A stretch of 11,153 nucleotides of DNA from Xanthobacteraceae bacterium (lineage in GTDB: Bacteria; Pseudomonadota; Alphaproteobacteria; Rhizobiales; Xanthobacteraceae): positions 1 through 11,153 of the forward strand of contig JASHYD010000971.1 of the NCBI GenBank assembly GCA_030043175.1, read 5' to 3'. The position numbers were made by a program, and so were the translations under genes. The notes below the pieces were generated by a model, which saw only the letters and a list, made by a program, of their open reading frames with translations, was not told where the DNA came from and made no database searches. The stretch's first letter is position 1, and the number at the start of each line of letters is the position of its first letter. This document shows, piece after piece, positions 7,852-11,153 of this stretch.

Positions 7852-8865
7852 ATGGACCTTTCCACGAACTACCTCGGCCTCCCCCTGAAGGGTCCGCTGA
7901 TCGCGTCGTCCTCACCGCTTACGCTCGATGTCGGCAACATCCGCAAGCTTGAAGACTGTGGCGCCGCTGCCGTTGTGCTGCCATCGATCTTCGAGGAGCA
8001 GATCGACGAGGAACTGGCGCAGATCGAGCGGTTTACCAACGCCGGCGTCGATAGCTTCGCCGAAGCTCTGTCGTACTTCCCGTCGGCAGCAGCCTATCCT
8101 GCCGGTCCACACCGCTATCTCGATGTCATTCGCCAAGCCCGCGAGGCCGTGGACATTCCTGTCATCGCCAGCCTGAACGGCGTCACCAACGCAGGCTGGA
8201 TCGAATATGCGCGCCTCGCCGAGAACGCCGGTGCTCATGCCATCGAGCTGAATGTGTTCCTTATTCCGGCCGACGTCTTCGAACACGGGCGCGACGTTGA
8301 GCAGCGCTATGTCGATATTCTGGCCGCGGTCAAGAAGGTCGTGGACATTCCTGTTGCCATGAAGCTCAGCCCGTATTTCAGCGCGATCGGGAATTTCGTC
8401 TGCGAGCTGGACCGCGCCGGCGCCGACGGCTTCGTTTTGTTCAATCGCTTCTACCAACCTGATATCGATATTGTGACATTGCGACTTCAGCGCGGTCTGG
8501 AACTCAGCACGCCCGCCGAAATTCGCCTGCCGCTGTTGTGGATTGCCGTCCTATCAGGACAGCTTCGCGCCTCCCTGGCCGCGACGACAGGCATCGATTC
8601 CTCGGCTGAAGTGATCAAGTATCTCCTCGCAGGTACCGACGCCGTCATGACGACCTCGGCTTTGCTGCGTCACGGCGTCGGCCATATGAAGGTTCTGCTG
8701 GATGAGCTCAAGCAATGGATGGATGCGCGCGGCTTCGACGACATCCGCGACATTCGCGGCCTGATGAGTCAACGGCGGATCAAGGACCCCACGGCATTCG
8801 AGTGCGCCAACTACATGCAGATCCTTCAAGGCGCTGGGACAGAGCGCATTTTCCGGGATCGCTGA
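7852..8865 (+). CDS. Dihydroorotate-dehydrogenase-like FMN barrel protein
   Basis: A 337-residue TIM-barrel flavoprotein of the dihydroorotate dehydrogenase superfamily. It shows the entry strand MDLSTNYLGLPLKGPLIASS, SLNG at 107-110, ELN at 132-134, MKLSP at 170-174 with a probable FMN-contacting Lys171, and FNRF at 198-200. A C-terminal FMN-phosphate region GIDSSAEVIKYLLAGTDAV lies at about 247-265. The ELN loop reads ELNVFLIPAD, where class 1 enzymes and dihydropyrimidine dehydrogenase have N-S-C-P; no catalytic Cys or Ser is visible there. The substrate is therefore probably not dihydroorotate. The gene starts 18 bases after nifJ, with AGGGAG at 7837-7842, and is clearly in the same operon. 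I know this pairing with nifJ as recurrent, but no function is established. A role in electron transfer with the upstream flavoprotein is inference. Confidence 0.87.
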   Translation: MDLSTNYLGLPLKGPLIASSSPLTLDVGNIRKLEDCGAAAVVLPSIFEEQIDEELAQIERFTNAGVDSFAEALSYFPSAAAYPAGPHRYLDVIRQAREAVDIPVIASLNGVTNAGWIEYARLAENAGAHAIELNVFLIPADVFEHGRDVEQRYVDILAAVKKVVDIPVAMKLSPYFSAIGNFVCELDRAGADGFVLFNRFYQPDIDIVTLRLQRGLELSTPAEIRLPLLWIAVLSGQLRASLAATTGIDSSAEVIKYLLAGTDAVMTTSALLRHGVGHMKVLLDELKQWMDARGFDDIRDIRGLMSQRRIKDPTAFECANYMQILQGAGTERIFRDR

Positions 8866-8869
8866 ATAA

Positions 8870-8922
8870 GGCTTCTCCTCAGGCGCATACTGTCACGTGT
8901 TATGCATCATGAGAAAGAAGCC
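8870..8922 (+). terminator. Imperfect long hairpin at the end of the operon
   Basis: GGCTTCT (8870-8876) pairs with AGAAGCC (8916-8922), CTCA (8878-8881) with TGAG (8910-8913), and GCATA (8885-8889) with TATGC (8901-8905), around an 11-base loop. It starts 5 bases after the last stop codon and is followed by ATATTAATTC, not a clean T-run. It is the likely end of the pyruvate-oxidation transcript, or a 3' stabilising structure. Confidence 0.5.
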
Positions 8923-9014
8923 CATATTAATTCACCCTGTCGGCCGTGGTTCCCACTTGTCAAGCCGGCTGGCAACAGGTCGACTTCGCTGATGAAGGGC
9001 ACCGGATGCCTGTG

Positions 9015-9213
9015 CAAGATGTTCTTGATGCGTGGTTGAGGTCGGACGTCGACAACTGGACCTGCGGCTAGCCGCGCTTGCGTTGCGTGATATCCCGGCC
9101 AGCACCCGGCGCCGCGGATCGATCCTATCGGGTCTCAACAGGATATCGACCGGGAACTCGGATCGATTGTCGCGTTGTGTCCAAAGGTCAAGGTTAGTGC
9201 CGGTGCCGAAAAA
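9015..9213 (-). pseudogene. Remnant of a PAS sensor histidine kinase (HWE/HisKA_2 type)
   Basis: Three consecutive pieces of one protein are readable on the minus strand in different frames. From 9207 to about 9103 it reads DLWTQRDNRSEFPVDILL and then RRVLAGI, the end of a PAS domain (family form: RKDGSEFPVDI...RRVLAVIRDI). After a frameshift, 9094-9071 reads DITQRKRG, the usual PAS/kinase junction, followed by a TAG stop at 9070-9068. The same frame continues to DLNH at 9043-9032. One base is then missing, and 9032-9015 reads RIKNIL. Joined, LNH-RIKNIL is the phosphorylated-histidine box of HWE/HisKA_2 kinases. The ATPase half is not found to the left, and the upstream end is unclear (perhaps up to about 9260). 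It cannot encode a working kinase. The identification rests on several ordered motifs and is fairly firm. Confidence 0.65.
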
Positions 9214-9413
9214 GCTGTGGACCAAAGTCACCGGTGACGAAGGCGGCGCCCCACCGCACCAACAGGAAATTCATCCGCTATGAAAGCGCTAAGCTCACGG
9301 CGGCCTCTTCGAGAGACCCACTAGTTTTCCTCGGAGTCGAGCATCACGATCGACGGCCGCGCACGCGACCACCCAGATCCCTTTCGCCAACATCAACGAG
9401 GTTAGTCGAAGGA

Positions 9414-9545
9414 ACCTCACACGTGTTGATAGCGTGTGGGCGCTCCATCGAGTTTTATCGGACCGAGCTTGGCCTTTCCTTGAGATCAACAACACGCCAT
9501 GATCGGTATATCCTCTACCTGCGTGGCGGCAGCTACGTGGTGGGC
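9414..9545 (+). pseudogene. Possible remnant of a VOC/glyoxalase-family protein
   Basis: The stretch TSHVLIACGRSIEFYRTELG, followed by LSL and then YILYLRGGSYVVG, resembles the first beta-alpha-beta-beta module of VOC-superfamily proteins (family form: HVAIxVxDLDRSIxFYRxxLG...xLRGG). About three residues seem to be missing between HVLIA and GRSIEFYR. The open frame runs from 9234 to 9689, but the parts outside this module resemble nothing I know and the frame has no good start or ribosome site. It is probably decayed. The match covers about 40 residues and could be a false positive. Confidence 0.4.
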
Positions 9546-9654
9546 TGGCCTGGCCTCTACCATGATTTGACTTCGCGGCTGCATTCTACCTTTCGCCACC
9601 ATGCTGCGGCTGTCCATTTCATTAACGAGGACCCGCGCCGGCGAGGCTGCAGAT

Positions 9655-9923
9655 ATGGCCGACCTTCAGACGAATGTTGCGGTCCGTGATTCCGTGGTGG
9701 TAGCTTCGGCGCTCACGCGAAAATTCGGTGATCTGATCGCCGTCGATCGGGTGTCGTTCGCAATCATCAGAGCGAGATTTTCGGCCTGATCGGCCCCAAT
9801 GGGGCCGGTAAGAGCACGCTCATCAGAATGCTGACCACTTTGCTGCCGCCGACCTCAGGATCGGCGACAATCGCCGGCTACGATGTCGTCCGCCACCCCG
9901 CCCATGTGCGACAGCATATCGGT
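9655..9923 (+). pseudogene. Broken ABC-transporter ATPase, N-terminal part only
   Basis: From ATG 9655 the frame reads [20 protein letters not shown] then SFAI, the usual start of a DrrA-type (ABC-2 exporter) ATPase. One base is missing near 9762-9773. The sequence then continues in another frame as [20 protein letters not shown] (Walker A at 9792-9818), [19 protein letters not shown] and HVRQHIG, ending at 9923. The Q-loop, the signature LSGGQ, Walker B and the H-loop are all absent; after 9923 the DNA belongs to a different gene on the other strand. An intact protein would be about 300 residues or more. In living relatives this ATPase usually sits with an HlyD-type periplasmic protein and ABC-2 permeases, none of which I find. 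It cannot be functional. Confidence 0.85.
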
Positions 9924-10280
9924 ATTCGCGCGCGACCTCACATATTGCGCTTCCGCCGCCAATACGGTGGCGCGCCCCGTGAGGCAGCTGGCTTTCGTTT
10001 GCGCAATATCGGTGCCCGTCACCTCGCCGCCTCGGTGGCATATGACTGAGTGGGTCGATAGTGTCGCCGATATTGTCGGCTTATAGCGCCGAAAGCGCCT
10101 CCGGCACCTGCTAGTCGGCCTCCCGCGCCACCGCACGCTGCGAATTGACTTGCGGATTATGGTGATATGATTGATCAGCGCGCCATGGAGCGTGTCCGCC
10201 CGTATCGTCAGAGCCATCGATAAGTAGATGGCCAACGCTATGCCGCCCGATGTCACCCTCCAAGCAACATCGCCGGTCAT
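9924..10280 (-). pseudogene. Broken TolC-family outer-membrane efflux protein
   Basis: Read on the minus strand from ATG 10280, a signal-peptide-like region GGIALAIYLSMALTIRA leads to ADTLHGALINH. After a frameshift near 10161-10166 comes HNPQVNSQRAVAREAD, a TAG stop (10113-10111), then QVPEALSAL. A second shift near 10083-10086 leads to YKPTISATLS (10085-10056). After a jump comes [13 protein letters not shown] (from about 10031) and then [13 protein letters not shown], ending at about 9924. These are the ordered landmarks of TolC-type proteins: ADTLxxALxxAYxxNPQLNxQRA, then QALSGYRPTxSA, then GEVTRTDVAQ and AExxYxxSRAN. About 90 codons between the last two blocks are missing, and the C-terminal half is absent. 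This is a clear but heavily decayed export-system gene. Confidence 0.8.
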
Positions 10281-10304
10281 ATTGTACCCCCCGATGATGT
10301 TCAA

Positions 10305-10448
10305 ACCCCAGCCTTGAGCTCCGCCTTCCCTGACGTGGCGTATGTCGTCAACCGCGTCTTGGCCGTGATGTACGATTGTTAATGTTTACGTTGCTTGCGA
10401 TGAGCGCACGGACGGTGTAAGGTGCCGCCTCCATTTCTTCACTTTTCC
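10305..10448. other. Gene-free stretch left of the orphan terminator
   Basis: About 140 bases without a gene I can support. A short plus-strand reading near 10340-10382 (DVAYVVNRVLAVMYDC, then a stop) loosely recalls part of a peptide-transporter ATPase but is too short to call. The stretch runs straight into the terminator at 10449. Either the end of a decayed plus-strand gene or a small untranslated RNA would fit. Confidence 0.4.
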
Positions 10449-10477
10449 GGCGCGGCCTCGGTCGCGCCTTTCTTTTT
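10449..10477 (+). terminator. Strong rho-independent terminator, plus strand
   Basis: GGCGCGGC (10449-10456) pairs with GTCGCGCC (10461-10468), an 8-bp stem with one G-T pair and the tetraloop CTCG. TTTCTTTTT (10469-10477) follows at once. This is the best intrinsic terminator in the window and works on the plus strand; the minus orientation lacks a T-run. No intact plus-strand gene lies in front of it, so it has lost its gene or serves a non-coding transcript. Confidence 0.75.
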
Positions 10478-10728
10478 GGCCCACTGGCACGTAACGCAGT
10501 TCAAGTACTCGGGAAGGCAAGTCAGAATCAAGCGGGCCGGAACGGTGTGCGACCACCGGGCCGGCCCTGACCGTAACGACGTGAAACTGGGAAACGCCGT
10601 CATGGCCACCCAAAACGTAATTGCACTTAAACACCGGCAAGTCCACTCGCCAAGTCCGCCGCTCAACCCGCGCCACACGCGCCCTTTGCCGGCGGCTCGC
10701 GTGCCCGCGGAGAATCCTGATCGCTGCG
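10478..10728. other. Stretch with no recognisable gene
   Basis: Open frames exist on both strands here: minus from 10676 to 10386, minus from 10678 to 10439, and plus from 10422 to 10754. None has a ribosome site I trust, a clear codon-position bias or a family I recognise. One minus frame contains a CxxC (NCVTCQW) close to its end and runs into the complement of the terminator. I treat the stretch as non-coding or decayed. Confidence 0.4.
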
Positions 10729-10782
10729 GCGTTAGACCCAGCGCGTCCTACTAGATCAGCGTTGCGACCCAGCGCCTCCTAC
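10729..10782. repeat. Imperfect direct repeat, two copies of about 23 bases
   Basis: GACCCAGCGCGTCCTAC (10735-10751) recurs as GACCCAGCGCCTCCTAC (10766-10782) with one mismatch. The match extends leftwards through GCGTTA / GCGTTGC with a one-base gap (10729 and 10759). The period is 31 bases. The right copy covers the last codons of the small exported-protein gene, and the left copy lies just beyond its stop. It looks like a local tandem duplication. Confidence 0.7.
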
Positions 10783-10992
10783 ATTGGAGTTGCCAGGCCT
10801 CTTCCCCATGCATTCGCGCACGTATTCCGTATGGCCGGCTTGGCCGTGTGTCAGACCTTGAGCAACAGCTTGCGACTCGCATTGCTCATACCTGTCAACT
10901 AGCGCGGCAGTTCTCTTCTTACTCAGAGCCAAAGCCGGGCCGCTTACTGCAACAGCAAGCGCCGCAAGGATTGCAATTGCCGAAATCCTCAT
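10756..10992 (-). CDS. Small exported protein of unknown function
   Basis: A 78-residue protein with a clear Sec signal peptide: MRISAIAILAALAVAVSGPA then LA, with likely cleavage after Ala22 (motif ALA). The mature part is about 56 residues, with Lys/Arg-rich SKKR, a segment RYEQCESQAVAQGLTHGQAG, and YVRECMGKRP near the end. Its two cysteines, Cys38 and Cys61, could form one disulphide in the periplasm. The Cys...ECMGKR pattern recalls small periplasmic proteins common in rhizobia and, more distantly, PsiF repeats, but I cannot name a family with confidence. GGAGGAG (11008-11002 on the minus strand) lies 9 bases before the ATG, which fixes the start; an upstream in-frame ATG at 11034 is discarded. 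The stop lies in a duplicated sequence. It is probably intact and transcribed alone. Confidence 0.75.
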   Translation of the reverse strand: MRISAIAILAALAVAVSGPALALSKKRTAALVDRYEQCESQAVAQGLTHGQAGHTEYVRECMGKRPGNSNVGGAGSQR

Positions 10993-11010
10993 GGTGAATT
11001 TCTCCTCCCC

Positions 11011-11031
11011 TTGTTCGAGTTTCCCGAACAA
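11011..11031. promoter_or_regulatory. Inverted repeat just upstream of the small gene's ribosome site
   Basis: TTGTTCG (11011-11017) and CGAACAA (11025-11031) form a perfect 7-bp inverted repeat with a 7-base spacer, directly beside the GGGGAGGAG ribosome site (11010-11002, minus strand). It could be an operator, or an RNA hairpin controlling access to the ribosome site. Confidence 0.45.
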
Positions 11032-11032
11032 C

Positions 11033-11153
11033 AACTAATAACTCAACCTTCTCGACTTAGCTGTAGCTTTCCTGCCACACGCTATTAGATACCCAAGCTA
11101 AAATATAGCAAATATCTATGTAACTACTCACCCCTTTTGACCTTCTCAACAGC
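11033..11153 (-). promoter_or_regulatory. AT-rich upstream region, probable promoter of the small exported-protein gene
   Basis: The last 120 bases are clearly richer in A and T than the rest of the window. Read on the minus strand they contain TTGCTA and, about 16 bases on, TCTAAT, a poor -35/-10 pair. The promoter is probably here, but I cannot fix the start of transcription. Confidence 0.3.

Noticed and set aside
9924..10049. Continuation of the ABC ATPase on the plus strand ([16 protein letters not shown] resembles the NLRFFARLYG region)
   Set aside because: The expected spacing from HIG is too short, the Q-loop is absent, and the same bases on the minus strand give a far better TolC match.
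10340..10385. Remnant of a peptide-transporter ATPase (DVAYVVNRVLAVMYDC)
   Set aside because: The resemblance covers about 15 residues with gaps and has no second supporting motif nearby.
11013..11029. SOS (LexA) box
   Set aside because: The alphaproteobacterial LexA site is a direct repeat GTTC-N7-GTTC. Here GTTC and GAAC are inverted with a 9-base spacer.
8866..11153. Insertion sequence, CRISPR array or tRNA in the decayed region
   Set aside because: I found no terminal inverted repeats, transposase motifs, regular short repeats or cloverleaf-like sequence by reading. A tool search could still find a diverged element.

Overview
The window is high-GC DNA with alphaproteobacterial character. 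This is judged from codon use, strong GGAGG-type ribosome sites and protein style. A Rhizobiales or Bradyrhizobium-like host is my best guess, but nothing in the window proves it.

Left part (about 198-8865): one intact plus-strand gene run. The order is a CstA-family carbon-starvation transporter; an overlapping YbdD/YjiX small protein; a GltD-like FAD/NAD(P)H oxidoreductase with C-terminal [4Fe-4S] ferredoxin domains; a full-length pyruvate:ferredoxin/flavodoxin oxidoreductase (NifJ); and a dihydroorotate-dehydrogenase-like FMN barrel protein. Gaps are small: an 8-base overlap, then about 70, 23 and 18 bases. Hairpins lie in the leader, between the second and third genes, and after the last gene. 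A one-mismatch FNR/FixK-type palindrome lies at 52-65. E. coli CstA and its paralogue BtsT are known to take up pyruvate, and YbdD/YjiX proteins go with them. The cluster therefore reads as import of pyruvate, its CoA-dependent oxidation to acetyl-CoA and CO2, and transfer of the electrons through ferredoxin to a flavoprotein that can exchange them with NAD(P)H. The DHOD-like protein is the unexplained partner.

Middle part (about 8866-10300): a gene graveyard. I can read broken pieces of a PAS sensor histidine kinase (minus), a VOC/glyoxalase-type protein (plus, weak), an ABC-transporter ATPase (plus) and a TolC-family outer-membrane protein (minus). They carry frameshifts, stops and internal deletions. 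The ABC and TolC remnants meet tail to tail at about 9923/9924, as one deletion through two convergent genes would leave them.

Right part (about 10300-11153): about 450 bases with no convincing gene but a strong plus-strand terminator (10449-10477). Then comes a small, probably intact minus-strand gene for an exported 78-residue protein, with an imperfect direct repeat at its 3' end and an inverted repeat just upstream of its ribosome site. The last 120 bases are AT-rich and probably hold its promoter.

I saw no rRNA, tRNA, CRISPR array or insertion sequence.
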